In this document: in pieces, positions 1-8,203 of the stretch
Layout of the letters: every line of letters starts with the position of its first letter
Position numbering within the stretch: position 1 is the stretch's first letter
Assembly (NCBI GenBank): GCA_964448935.1
Contig: CAYVBE010000007.1
Span: 1-50,840 of the forward strand
DNA from: CAYVBE01 sp964448935
GTDB taxonomy: Bacteria > Planctomycetota > Brocadiia > SM23-32
DNA: 50,840 bases
Direction of reading: 5' to 3'
The notes under the pieces: model-generated
What the model saw: the letters and a program-made list of their open reading frames with translations, nothing else
What the model was told of the DNA's origin: nothing
Database searches by the model: none
Position numbers and translations under genes: made by a program

Positions 1-2628
1 CTCGATGCCGTTGATCAGGTTGTCGCGTCTCTGCAATTCGATCGTGATCTGGCCTCGGTAGGCCTTCGTCTCGAACTCGCGGACGACGGCGGTGAAGACC
101 TCCCCTCCGGCGGCCGTCGCGGGGTCGAAGCCGCGCAGGACGTATTCGCCGTTGACCAGCACGTCGAAGTCGCGCCGGCCCGGCTCGCGGTGAAAGGTCT
201 CCGCGAAGTGGAGCCTGACCGTGTAGAGGCCCTTCGGCAGGTCAAAGCGGTAGCGGTCCACGCCGTAGCGCTCGTTCAGGTAGACGGGGTCCTTCTCGGT
301 ATTGCTCACGTCGCGCGGGTCCCTGGTGACCGTGCGGCTCCAGGCCACCTCCCAGGGGCCGCGGTGAACGCCCGCATCGGCCTTCCAGACGTGCCCCCCC
401 GGGTCGGTGTAATCCTGCTGCGCTCCGCAGTTGACCCGCAGCACGTAGCCTTCCCCCGGCGGCGGGGGTGGGGGCAGCTCGAAGATGTGGGCGAAGGCCC
501 CCAGGTCGGCCGGCGTGCCGTCGGGGTCTTCCGTGCCGGGCCCGGCGGCATCCACGGCGGGAGAATCCGACTCCAGCCGGAAATCCCCGGGCTCCGGATC
601 CCTGAACTGCGGGGCCCCTGTTATCAGGTCCCCACCGATCACGGGCCGCCAGCGGATCAGCCGCATCTCGATGCGCTCCGTCGGCAGGAAGACCGGATCG
701 TAGAGGTTGTGGTGGACCGCCACACGCCGTTCCACCCGATCCACCTCGCCGTGGACGGAGACGTGGTAGTCCCGGTTGTCCGACAGGATATTGTTGCGGA
801 TCGTGATGTCGCGCACCATGTAGGTGCCGACGTTGATGCCGCCCGTGGGGCCGTCCTCCCACTCGGTGTGGCCGCAATTGTAGATGGTGTTGTGCTCGAT
901 GGTGATGTTCTCGCGCAGGCCGTTATGACCCGCCGAGTTGATGCCTATGCCCGACCACGTCATGTTGTAGAGGAGGTTGTGGTGAACCCGGATGTCGGTA
1001 GCCGTCGTGCCGCCTTCGGAGCCGATAGATATCCCCGTGGCGACGTCGTGGATGACGTTGTCGTACACCTCCAGGTCGTCCATGATGGGGCCGTAGGCGT
1101 CCAGGTAGATACCGGCCGGCCAGTAGGTCTCCGGGGTGTGGATGAAGTCGTGGATGTAGTTGTGGTGTATCTTGAAGTGGCGGCCGGGGTCGGCGATGCC
1201 CTCCTTGCCGCACCAGTATATCTCGTTGAAGGCGATCTCGGTGTATTCGTTCCCGTGGTTGTCTATCCCCTCGCGCCCGGCGCGCGGCGCCCGGCCGGTG
1301 CCGGGTTCCCACGGCGTCCATTCCTGGGTCGTGTGGTTCCACGCGTAGTAGGGCGAGCAGTTCTGCCCCAGCGTGTTGCCGATGATGCGGAAGTTCACGT
1401 TCCGCGACGTGTTCATGGCGCAGTGCGAGGTGCCGTAGACCGTGTTGTGGTCCATCAGCACGTGGCGGCTGTCGTATACGCCGAAGCCGCTCTTGCGGGA
1501 GTTTTCCACCCACAGGTTGCGCACCGTGAGGTGCATCTTGTCGTACACGTTGAACAGCCCCCGGTCGCGGTCGTAGATGGCGTAAGGCACCCGTTGGTCG
1601 TGGTTGCAGTGGTGCTCTTTGCCGTCCAGCACGGCCGTCTCGCCGGGATAGGCGGCGTAGGTGATGGGCCGCAGCCGGGTGCCCGAGCGGCGGGCGATGA
1701 TGACCTCGTCCCAGCCCCGCCGCACCATGTAGCGGCCGCCGCGCAGGTAGACGGTGTCGCCCTTCTCCAGCATCTCGGCGGCCCTGTAGGGCGTGGCCCA
1801 GGGGCGCTCGAAGGTGCCCGGAGCGCCATCGTCGCCGTCCGGCGACACGTAATACGTGGTGCCCGGATGCTCGCGGGAGGCGGCGCTGATGCCGAAGACG
1901 GCCGGAGCGCCCCAGTCGTGCGCACGGTCGTTCGCGCTGACAATGTCTATGGACTCAATGCGCACGGCGGGCCTGGGGTTCTCGAAACGGAATGCATAGA
2001 CGACCGCTCTCTCGCCCCTGCGCGGCCAGCGATCGTGGACGTGGCGGTTGTGAAGCTGCTCCGCCCACGCGGTGGGCGCGTACGGCGGGTCGGCGTATTC
2101 CCCGGTGCGCAGCCAGTCGTTGATGGCCTCGTCCCACCGCACGTTGACCGGTACCGCCTCGCCGTCCGCGTAGTGCGGGATGTACCGGAACAGCGTCGGC
2201 GGCTCCAGCGGCCGCTCGCCGGCGGCTTTCGCGGTGCGGTTGCGCGCCTGCCAGTCCCTGAGCGCCGGACCGGGGTTGAAGGCATGCAGGAAGTGGAGGA
2301 CCTCGGCCTTCGCGCCCACCCGGATGCCCTCGATCCGCCGCGCCTGAATCGGCGATCCCGCCCCCGCCAGCATCATGGCCCGGCCTTCGGGCAGGTGCCA
2401 CCGAACCCCCGCAAGCGTGACGAGCCCGGCCGGCAGCTCCGACAGGTCGTAATCCACGCCCTCCCGCCGGAACCACCCCGCGCCGGAGGTCGAGGCGTTG
2501 AAATGCTCGTTCCCTATACCGACGGGAGCGTTCATCTCCGTGCCTGCCGCCAGCGCGAGAGCGGGATGGGCGGCCAGGCAGATAAGCATCAGCATGGCGA
2601 ACCTGAAGAAGCCTCTTGCTCTGTTCAT
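1..2628 (-). CDS. Secreted right-handed beta-helix protein with C-terminal malectin-like domain (partial, 3' end beyond left edge)
   Basis: The minus-strand frame opens at an ATG at 2628 preceded by GGAGAGGTGAGA and stays open for 876 codons to the window edge, so the C-terminus is missing. Residues 1-28 form a Sec signal peptide (hydrophobic FAMLMLICLAA core, cleavage near ALALA). Around residues 256-295 is the YYVSPDGDDGAPGTFERPW type motif that commonly opens parallel beta-helix proteins. It is followed by many short repeats of the IRNN/VHHN type (about 300-690), as in pectate-lyase-like folds. After a proline-rich linker (PPPPPP), residues from about 725 read VLRVNCGA and later YTVRLHFAET, which are typical of malectin carbohydrate-binding domains. 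It is probably an extracellular polysaccharide-binding or -cleaving protein and the last visible gene of the glycosidase operon. The substrate cannot be told from sequence. Confidence 0.85.
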   Translation of the reverse strand, partial: MNRARGFFRFAMLMLICLAAHPALALAAGTEMNAPVGIGNEHFNASTSGAGWFRREGVDYDLSELPAGLVTLAGVRWHLPEGRAMMLAGAGSPIQARRIEGIRVGAKAEVLHFLHAFNPGPALRDWQARNRTAKAAGERPLEPPTLFRYIPHYADGEAVPVNVRWDEAINDWLRTGEYADPPYAPTAWAEQLHNRHVHDRWPRRGERAVVYAFRFENPRPAVRIESIDIVSANDRAHDWGAPAVFGISAASREHPGTTYYVSPDGDDGAPGTFERPWATPYRAAEMLEKGDTVYLRGGRYMVRRGWDEVIIARRSGTRLRPITYAAYPGETAVLDGKEHHCNHDQRVPYAIYDRDRGLFNVYDKMHLTVRNLWVENSRKSGFGVYDSRHVLMDHNTVYGTSHCAMNTSRNVNFRIIGNTLGQNCSPYYAWNHTTQEWTPWEPGTGRAPRAGREGIDNHGNEYTEIAFNEIYWCGKEGIADPGRHFKIHHNYIHDFIHTPETYWPAGIYLDAYGPIMDDLEVYDNVIHDVATGISIGSEGGTTATDIRVHHNLLYNMTWSGIGINSAGHNGLRENITIEHNTIYNCGHTEWEDGPTGGINVGTYMVRDITIRNNILSDNRDYHVSVHGEVDRVERRVAVHHNLYDPVFLPTERIEMRLIRWRPVIGGDLITGAPQFRDPEPGDFRLESDSPAVDAAGPGTEDPDGTPADLGAFAHIFELPPPPPPGEGYVLRVNCGAQQDYTDPGGHVWKADAGVHRGPWEVAWSRTVTRDPRDVSNTEKDPVYLNERYGVDRYRFDLPKGLYTVRLHFAETFHREPGRRDFDVLVNGEYVLRGFDPATAAGGEVFTAVVREFETKAYRGQITIELQRRDNLINGIE

Positions 2629-2668
2629 TCTCACCTCTCCGAAAAATCACTTCCCGTGCCGGTGATCC

Positions 2669-2697
2669 GTTATAGCTACCATGCTCCGCTGGGGCAA
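2669..2697 (-). promoter_or_regulatory. Possible sigma70-type promoter before the beta-helix gene
   Basis: On the minus strand TTGCCC (2692-2697) and TATAAC (2669-2674) are separated by 17 bases and lie about 40 bases before the ATG at 2628. The gap to the upstream gene is 86 bases, longer than elsewhere in this operon, so an internal promoter is plausible. The -35 box is weak. Confidence 0.3.
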
Positions 2698-2714
2698 CCT
2701 GACGGCAAAACCGT

Positions 2715-4907
2715 TTAGCGTTCGATGAGGAAACTCCGCGTCTCGCCGGCCCGGGCGTTGAAGCGGACCTCGGCCGTATCTTCTGCCACCGGCCTGCCGT
2801 CGAGCGCGTCGCGGACCCGGCGCGGCCCGGGCAGGCGGATGGTCTTCCCGCCGCCGCTGATGCAGTAGAGAGCCACGAACCGGTCGTTGGCCATGAGTTG
2901 ATCGCCGCTCCGGCAGTACACGTGCACGCCGGCCTCCGCCCCGATGTTGCGGTAAACCTGCCAGGGGACACCGGGCGCCGCGATCCAGACGGACCGGAAG
3001 CCGTCCTGCTCCTTGACGGCCATAGCCGCCTTGCCCGTGTCTTCCAGACGCGCGAGGACCTGCGCCTCCGGGTCCGTGCAGTGGAAGGCTGCCGGCAGGT
3101 CAAAGGACTCAGTCTGCGGCACATATCCCTCGTCCTTGAGCGTTTCTGAAGTGCTATTGGACACCGGCATCGTGCGGGAACCGAAACCCTGGATGCCGTC
3201 GAGATCGCGCAGACAGGAATGATCGTCTCCGGGCAGGTCCACCTGGACCGGCCCATCGCGGTGTTCGACGCTGAGCCGGAAACCGCTCAGGGTCTCGATG
3301 TTCGCCGGGTCGGCTCCTTCCTCATCCATGTATCCCGGCGCGTAGAGCCAGACGGCGGTGGCGCGGTCGGCCGCCAGTCTGGCGCGGATCGCGTCGCGAA
3401 GCCGTGTCGGCACGTAGAAGGCGTTGGGGAAGATGTAAACGTCGTAAGAGCGGTCTATGCCTTCAAAGTCCTCCAGGACGTAATCGTCCACAGGCATCCC
3501 GCTGCGCGCGAGCGACCGTTGCGTCGAGCTGCGGTTGAACAGGCGGCCCAGCGCGGAGCCGGCGGGCAGGTAGGGGTCAAGATAGTCGGCCGTCACCAAC
3601 GCCACACGGGCCGCGGAGCGGGCACCTGCCTGCGCGATCTGATCCACAGCTTCCTTCATTCCGGCGATGAACGCCTTGATCTCCGGCGCATCGTACCAGA
3701 AGCGTCCCCACGTCATGGTGCCGTGACACACAACGGGGAACATCCAGCCCGGCCCGCCTTCGTTCCAATAGTGATACGAGTTGCGGGCGATTGAGTAGGC
3801 CACGTCGCGTTCGAGCATCTCCAGGGATTCCCGCATGGTCTCGTTCAGCCGGTGCGGGCCCGGCCAGATGTAACCGATCCCGAGCGGGTCGCCCCCGGTC
3901 TTCGGCATCAGATGGGTGCCGGTGTCTATCTGGCAGACGTGCAGCTTGCCGCGGGCGCGGTACGTGGCCTTCGCATACCCGTTGACGTGCAGGATCTTGC
4001 GGTCCTGATAGATGTAAGGGCCGTGATGGACGTCCACCCACTCGGAAAGGAGCATCATGTCGCTGCAGGCCGCGCGGGACAGGCAGGTCAGCGTCGGTTC
4101 CCGCGATGCTTCCTTGATGGCCCTGCACTGGGCAATGATGAACCGCTCGCGTGCCTCGTGCAGGCATGTCTCGTAGTCGAACACGCGCGCGTCCTTTTCG
4201 CCGAACCGCAACGGTGGCATCCCGCGACGCAGCCGGCGGCCCTCCGAAGGGATGGCGGCCGTCTCGAAATCAACGTTCCGCTCGCCCCAGGCACTGCGAA
4301 GTGCGCCGACGTCGCCTTCGTATTTCTCCCGCAGCCAGGCACGGAAGTGCGACCGCATCGGCCCGGAGTAGTCGTCCAGCGGCGGGTGATTCCGGGTGGT
4401 GGGCGTGTGCCATTCGTTGCTGTACTGGATCGGGTTGTAGCCGATGATATTTTCGGCAAACCGGGAATCTTCGTAGTGGCGTACAAACCGCCGCAGCGCC
4501 TCGCAACTGTCGCGCAGCCAGGGCTCGGAGGCAAAGCTCGGGATGCGCAGCCGGTCGCCGTTGGACAGCAGCGGCAACTGGTCCTCGTGCCGGGCGTTCC
4601 ACCTGTAGGGCGAAGCGCCGGCACAGCCGACGTAGAGGATGAGTCTGATATCGGGCTTCCGGCCGACGATCCGCTCCAGGTGGCGGTCGTACGGGGCGTA
4701 ATCGTACCCGTCCTCCCCGTCCCAGCAGAGCGTACAGTCTCCGTCCATGTCGGTAAGGTAGACGTCTATCCCCGCGCCCAGGTACTGGTCCAGCTTCTCC
4801 GCCGCCAGCTCACCCGGCAGGGACAGGCGCCCCCACATCCGCGACTGCCGTTCGCCGTTGACAAAGACTTCGACCGTGCCGTTGACCGTGCGTAGTTCTG
4901 CCTTCAT
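2715..4907 (-). CDS. GH42-like (clan GH-A) beta-galactosidase-type glycoside hydrolase, 730 aa
   Basis: The start is the ATG at 4907, which overlaps the TGA of the upstream gene as ATGA, so translation is probably coupled. The frame is open 55 codons further upstream, but that stretch lies inside the upstream gene. There is no signal peptide, unlike the neighbouring glycosidases, so the enzyme is probably cytoplasmic. The N-terminal half has TIM-barrel character, and the IIGYNPIQYSNEWH motif (E165) matches the acid/base Asn-Glu of GH42 enzymes. The barrel runs to about residue 470. The second half resembles the trimerisation and C-terminal beta domains of GH42 proteins (YDVYIFPNAFYVPTRLRDAI). 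The likely role is hydrolysis of beta-linked galactosides or similar oligosaccharides imported after extracellular cleavage. The nucleophile Glu cannot be assigned by eye, and a different GH-A family is possible. Confidence 0.75.
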   Translation of the reverse strand: MKAELRTVNGTVEVFVNGERQSRMWGRLSLPGELAAEKLDQYLGAGIDVYLTDMDGDCTLCWDGEDGYDYAPYDRHLERIVGRKPDIRLILYVGCAGASPYRWNARHEDQLPLLSNGDRLRIPSFASEPWLRDSCEALRRFVRHYEDSRFAENIIGYNPIQYSNEWHTPTTRNHPPLDDYSGPMRSHFRAWLREKYEGDVGALRSAWGERNVDFETAAIPSEGRRLRRGMPPLRFGEKDARVFDYETCLHEARERFIIAQCRAIKEASREPTLTCLSRAACSDMMLLSEWVDVHHGPYIYQDRKILHVNGYAKATYRARGKLHVCQIDTGTHLMPKTGGDPLGIGYIWPGPHRLNETMRESLEMLERDVAYSIARNSYHYWNEGGPGWMFPVVCHGTMTWGRFWYDAPEIKAFIAGMKEAVDQIAQAGARSAARVALVTADYLDPYLPAGSALGRLFNRSSTQRSLARSGMPVDDYVLEDFEGIDRSYDVYIFPNAFYVPTRLRDAIRARLAADRATAVWLYAPGYMDEEGADPANIETLSGFRLSVEHRDGPVQVDLPGDDHSCLRDLDGIQGFGSRTMPVSNSTSETLKDEGYVPQTESFDLPAAFHCTDPEAQVLARLEDTGKAAMAVKEQDGFRSVWIAAPGVPWQVYRNIGAEAGVHVYCRSGDQLMANDRFVALYCISGGGKTIRLPGPRRVRDALDGRPVAEDTAEVRFNARAGETRSFLIER

Positions 4908-7273
4908 TCTGAGAGTTCCGCCTGCCAGGTGATGCCCACCATGGAATGGGGGGGCATGACGATCGCCCGGCCCGACTCGAAGTCGGCCAGTTCGCTCTCC
5001 TCGATCTCCACCTGCGGCTCGGGGTTGTCGTATTCGTTGCTCGCGGCGATGCTGTCGGCGGTCAGCCACCATGCCTGCGCCCGATCAGCGCGGACCTGCC
5101 CGGGGAACGCCAGCCGCACGGGCCGCTCCGCCTCGGTATCCAGGTTGAACAGCACCAGTGCCCGGCGGCGGCCGTCGCGGAAGGCGTAGCTCCAGAGCAC
5201 CGGGATATCCTCGTAGGTGCTGACCTCCCGGCGGCTGTCCTCAAAGACGCCCCGTGCGGTGAAGGTGGGCCGGACGCCTGCGTGCTCCGTGCGCATCATG
5301 TCGCCGCCGATGACCTTGTTGATGATCTCCTCGGCCAGGAAGAGCGGCCGGTAGCGCTGGTCCTGCACGTTGATGCCGGGCACGAAACCCCACAGCGGGA
5401 TGCCGAAGAAGCCCTTCTGGTTGAGGTTGAACAGGCACTGCGTCCGGATGCCGCACTCGCGCAGCATCAGCAGGCAGTCGTTCAGGATGTTCAACCCGCC
5501 GCCCAGGGAGGTGAACATCTTCTTGCGGGTCTCCATGGGCACCGCGCCCTCGTTGCCCGGCCGGGGGTTGGTCAGGTGGAACTGGTGCTCGTAGATGGAC
5601 AGGTCTTTGCCGGTGTCCCGGACTGCCTCATAACTGTTCGAGACGCGGCCGCCGGGCTCCAGAACGCGCCGGATAGTGTAGCCGAAGACCCACCGGAACA
5701 GGGTGTCGTCGGTAGTCAGGTGCTCCATGTACTGTTGCCGCACACCGTTCATCAGGTAGGGGGCGATGGCCACCGCGTCCGCGTTGGGCACCCAGTCCTG
5801 CGCGATGTTGCTGATCAACCAGCCGTTGCCGGCCTGGGCGCCCGCGACGAAGGTTACGTTGGGCGTGCAGTAGGGCGATGCCTTGCCGGCGGCGATCATG
5901 TCCCGCCAGTGGTCGGGGCCGTTGTAGGAGCCCGTGGCGTAACCGCCGGGGTTCCAAGCCTCGTTGCCGAACTCGATGTAGATGCGGTCGAAGACCTCCG
6001 TCCATGGCCGCGGGTGGCCCAGTTCGGCGCGCACCTTGCCGTAACCCACGTCCGGCGGAGCACCCAGGTATTCCATCAGGAGCGGAATCTCCTCCACGTG
6101 CAGCGTGCCCGGCAGGCAGTACCATGGGTCGGCATCCACGTATTCGCAGAGCTCGTAGTAATCGTGCATGTTGAAGGCGTAGGTGCGGGCCGAGTTGCGC
6201 GCGCCCTTGACCAGGTTGCCCCAGCGGCGGGTCCAGCCCATCTGCTCCAGGCGTGGCTTCAGGTTGTTCGCCAGGTTGCTGCCGCCCATCTGCAGGTGGC
6301 GCAGCACGCCGGGCCTCAGGCGCTTCAGCAGGTCCACCATGGGGTCGCGGAAGGCCGTGGGGTTGCGGCTGTCCTGCTCTTTCCAGATGACCACGTCGTC
6401 CACCAGCACGTCGCCGCCCTCGGCCACCAGCCTGGCCTCGACGTGCTCCTCCATCGAGTTCAGACCTGCGACGTCGAGCGCCAGGTCGTGGCGCTGCCAC
6501 TCGCCGGTGGGCTCCAGCACGGCATTCTCCGCCCCTTTCACCTCGACGGTGAAGGTGGGGCTGCCGGCCTGCGCCTTCACCCAGAGCCGGATGCGCCAGG
6601 TGCCGTTCTGGTCGGCCTGGCTGCCCCACATGGGCACGAAGGTGTAATGCGCGCGCTCCTCCGCGCCGCGCAGCAAGAGGGCCGACCGGCCGAAACTGCC
6701 CGGCGGCACGTCGCCGGACTGGGCGGTGTTCTGCTCGGCGTTCCAGAAGTCGGGGTTGTTGGTCTGCCTGATGCTCCCCTGGCCGAAATTCTCCAGCTCC
6801 AGCATGATGCCGTTCTTGCCCAGATCGGAGGCCGGCACGGGTTTGTCGAAGGAGATGTAGCACAGCTCGCGCTTCTGGTGGTCGGCCGGGCAGACCTTTC
6901 TCTCGATATCCTTGATGAGGCCGGACATACCTTTCCCCGGGCCGCCCAGGAGATGCCACCGGACGCGTCCCTTCATGGCGTCCCACGCTTCCTCGGCGGG
7001 CGCGAACCAGACGAAAATGCCGTTCTCGTCCTGCTGCGGCCCCCAGGACATGAAGCGGTAGAGGACGCCCTCGAAGTTCTGGGCCGCCCGGACCTTCACG
7101 ATGCTGCTGTCCCAGTAGTTGTCGCCGCAGGTGTTGATGCCCAGGCGCATGGTGTCCTCGACGGCCACCTCTTCCGTGATGCGGACGGTCGTAATGTCGC
7201 CCTCGGCCGCCAGCGATTCGCCAACTACCACAACCAGCAAACAAACGGTCGTCGCTGCGAGTATATGCCTCAT
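4904..7273 (-). CDS. Secreted clan GH-A glycoside hydrolase with carbohydrate-binding domain (GH51-like), 789 aa
   Basis: The ATG at 7273 starts a signal peptide (MRHILAATTVCLLVVVVGES, cleavage near LAA) and follows an AAAGGA box. The frame is open further upstream, but that stretch belongs to the upstream gene. Residues about 175-297 form a jelly-roll carbohydrate-binding-like region ending in VDDVVIW. The catalytic part from about 300 contains IYIEFGNEAWNPGG (E438, probable acid/base) and DLSIYEHQFH (E562, probable nucleophile), a spacing and context typical of arabinofuranosidase-like GH51/GH-A enzymes. The C-terminal residues from about 690 look like the beta-sandwich found in such enzymes (FRDGRRRALVLFNLD). 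It sits 14 bases after the lipoprotein gene and overlaps the GH42-like gene by 4 bases. It probably attacks pentose-containing plant or algal polysaccharide outside the cytoplasm. The family assignment is tentative. Confidence 0.75.
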   Translation of the reverse strand: MRHILAATTVCLLVVVVGESLAAEGDITTVRITEEVAVEDTMRLGINTCGDNYWDSSIVKVRAAQNFEGVLYRFMSWGPQQDENGIFVWFAPAEEAWDAMKGRVRWHLLGGPGKGMSGLIKDIERKVCPADHQKRELCYISFDKPVPASDLGKNGIMLELENFGQGSIRQTNNPDFWNAEQNTAQSGDVPPGSFGRSALLLRGAEERAHYTFVPMWGSQADQNGTWRIRLWVKAQAGSPTFTVEVKGAENAVLEPTGEWQRHDLALDVAGLNSMEEHVEARLVAEGGDVLVDDVVIWKEQDSRNPTAFRDPMVDLLKRLRPGVLRHLQMGGSNLANNLKPRLEQMGWTRRWGNLVKGARNSARTYAFNMHDYYELCEYVDADPWYCLPGTLHVEEIPLLMEYLGAPPDVGYGKVRAELGHPRPWTEVFDRIYIEFGNEAWNPGGYATGSYNGPDHWRDMIAAGKASPYCTPNVTFVAGAQAGNGWLISNIAQDWVPNADAVAIAPYLMNGVRQQYMEHLTTDDTLFRWVFGYTIRRVLEPGGRVSNSYEAVRDTGKDLSIYEHQFHLTNPRPGNEGAVPMETRKKMFTSLGGGLNILNDCLLMLRECGIRTQCLFNLNQKGFFGIPLWGFVPGINVQDQRYRPLFLAEEIINKVIGGDMMRTEHAGVRPTFTARGVFEDSRREVSTYEDIPVLWSYAFRDGRRRALVLFNLDTEAERPVRLAFPGQVRADRAQAWWLTADSIAASNEYDNPEPQVEIEESELADFESGRAIVMPPHSMVGITWQAELSE

Positions 7274-7287
7274 AAGATATTGTCCTT

Positions 7288-8187
7288 TCAGTTCTGTCCT
7301 CCAATCAACCGCACGATGAGTGCGCGGTCTTTCATGAACTGCGGGACGAACAGCAGCCCCGCGCCACAGTCGAGGCCGATGTCGGCCGGAGATTCGACCT
7401 CCAGAAGGGTGGTCACCGTCCGCCGGTCGGGCGCTATGGCGCAGACCTTGTTGCCCCTGAAATCGGAGACGATGAACGTGCCGTCGCACATCACCTCTAT
7501 GCCGTCCAGGTTGGTGAAGTGGTCCGCCAGCCCGAAGGGCTGCGGCGGCTGCTCGCCGGTAGGGTCCAGCTCGTAGACCTCGTGCTGCGCCCAGCTTACG
7601 GCGAACATGCGGCCCTCGTGGAAGGTGATTCCGTTGACGCCGGGGACCGCCGGGATGACGCCCACCTTGCCGTCCGCCGGGTCATACCAGTGGACCTTAC
7701 CGTTGATGGTGTCGGAGACCCAGACGCGCTCGCCGTCCGTGGCGACATCGTTGGCCTTGCCCAGAAGCGGCAGCGGCACACGCTCCGGCGGCCGGCCGCT
7801 CAGCGAGCAGCGCATGACCCGCTTGTTGTCCCCGAAGTAGAGGTAGTCGCCCAGGATGGCCATGCCCTTGGGACCGTTCAGGACGGCGTCTTCGGCGCTG
7901 TCCAGCCAGCGGGGCTCGATCTTGTCGCCGTCGTAGGAGGCCAGGGTGATGTAGCCCTCGGCATCGTCCGTCCAGTACTCGTCCTCGGCGGACTCGACGT
8001 TCGAGATGTAGATCAGGTCCCGCTCCGGCACGGGCAACACGCTCTCGGGCACGTCCAGGTCCTCAATGACGGTGACGATCTCGGCACTGAGTCCCGAAAC
8101 CTCGGACATCCCTGGCGCGCCGCAGCCTCCCATCACCAGCAACGCCAGCAAAACGCTCACAAATGCCAGCAGTCTTCTCCGAGACAT
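7288..8187 (-). CDS. Beta-propeller (SMP-30/NHL-like) lipoprotein, 299 aa
   Basis: The ATG at 8187 follows GGGAGGAGCGAGG, a strong ribosome binding site. The N-terminus has Arg residues, a hydrophobic stretch and the lipobox LVMGGC with the lipidated Cys at position 22, so the protein should be membrane anchored and face the periplasm or exterior. The rest consists of repeated short blades such as GPKGMAILGDYLYFGDN, ANDVATDGERVWVSDT, VNGITFHEGRMFAVSW and LDGIEVMCDGTFIVSD. These match the GIA.D..G.lyvaD pattern of NHL/SMP-30 six-bladed propellers. Sugar-lactone hydrolysis or ligand binding are both compatible with the fold, and no catalytic assignment is made. It sits between two secreted glycosidase genes with 14- to 16-base gaps, so it is co-transcribed with them. 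Confidence 0.75.
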   Translation of the reverse strand: MSRRRLLAFVSVLLALLVMGGCGAPGMSEVSGLSAEIVTVIEDLDVPESVLPVPERDLIYISNVESAEDEYWTDDAEGYITLASYDGDKIEPRWLDSAEDAVLNGPKGMAILGDYLYFGDNKRVMRCSLSGRPPERVPLPLLGKANDVATDGERVWVSDTINGKVHWYDPADGKVGVIPAVPGVNGITFHEGRMFAVSWAQHEVYELDPTGEQPPQPFGLADHFTNLDGIEVMCDGTFIVSDFRGNKVCAIAPDRRTVTTLLEVESPADIGLDCGAGLLFVPQFMKDRALIVRLIGGQN

Positions 8188-8203
8188 CCTCGCTCCTCCC
8201 AGA

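Noticed and set aside
190..2718. 842-codon plus-strand open frame
   Set aside because: It is antisense to the beta-helix/malectin gene, has Val/Arg/Gly/Pro-biased content without motifs, and arises from high GC content.
4946..7576. 876-codon plus-strand open frame
   Set aside because: It is a shadow of the GH51-like gene, with no domain motif and no ribosome binding site.
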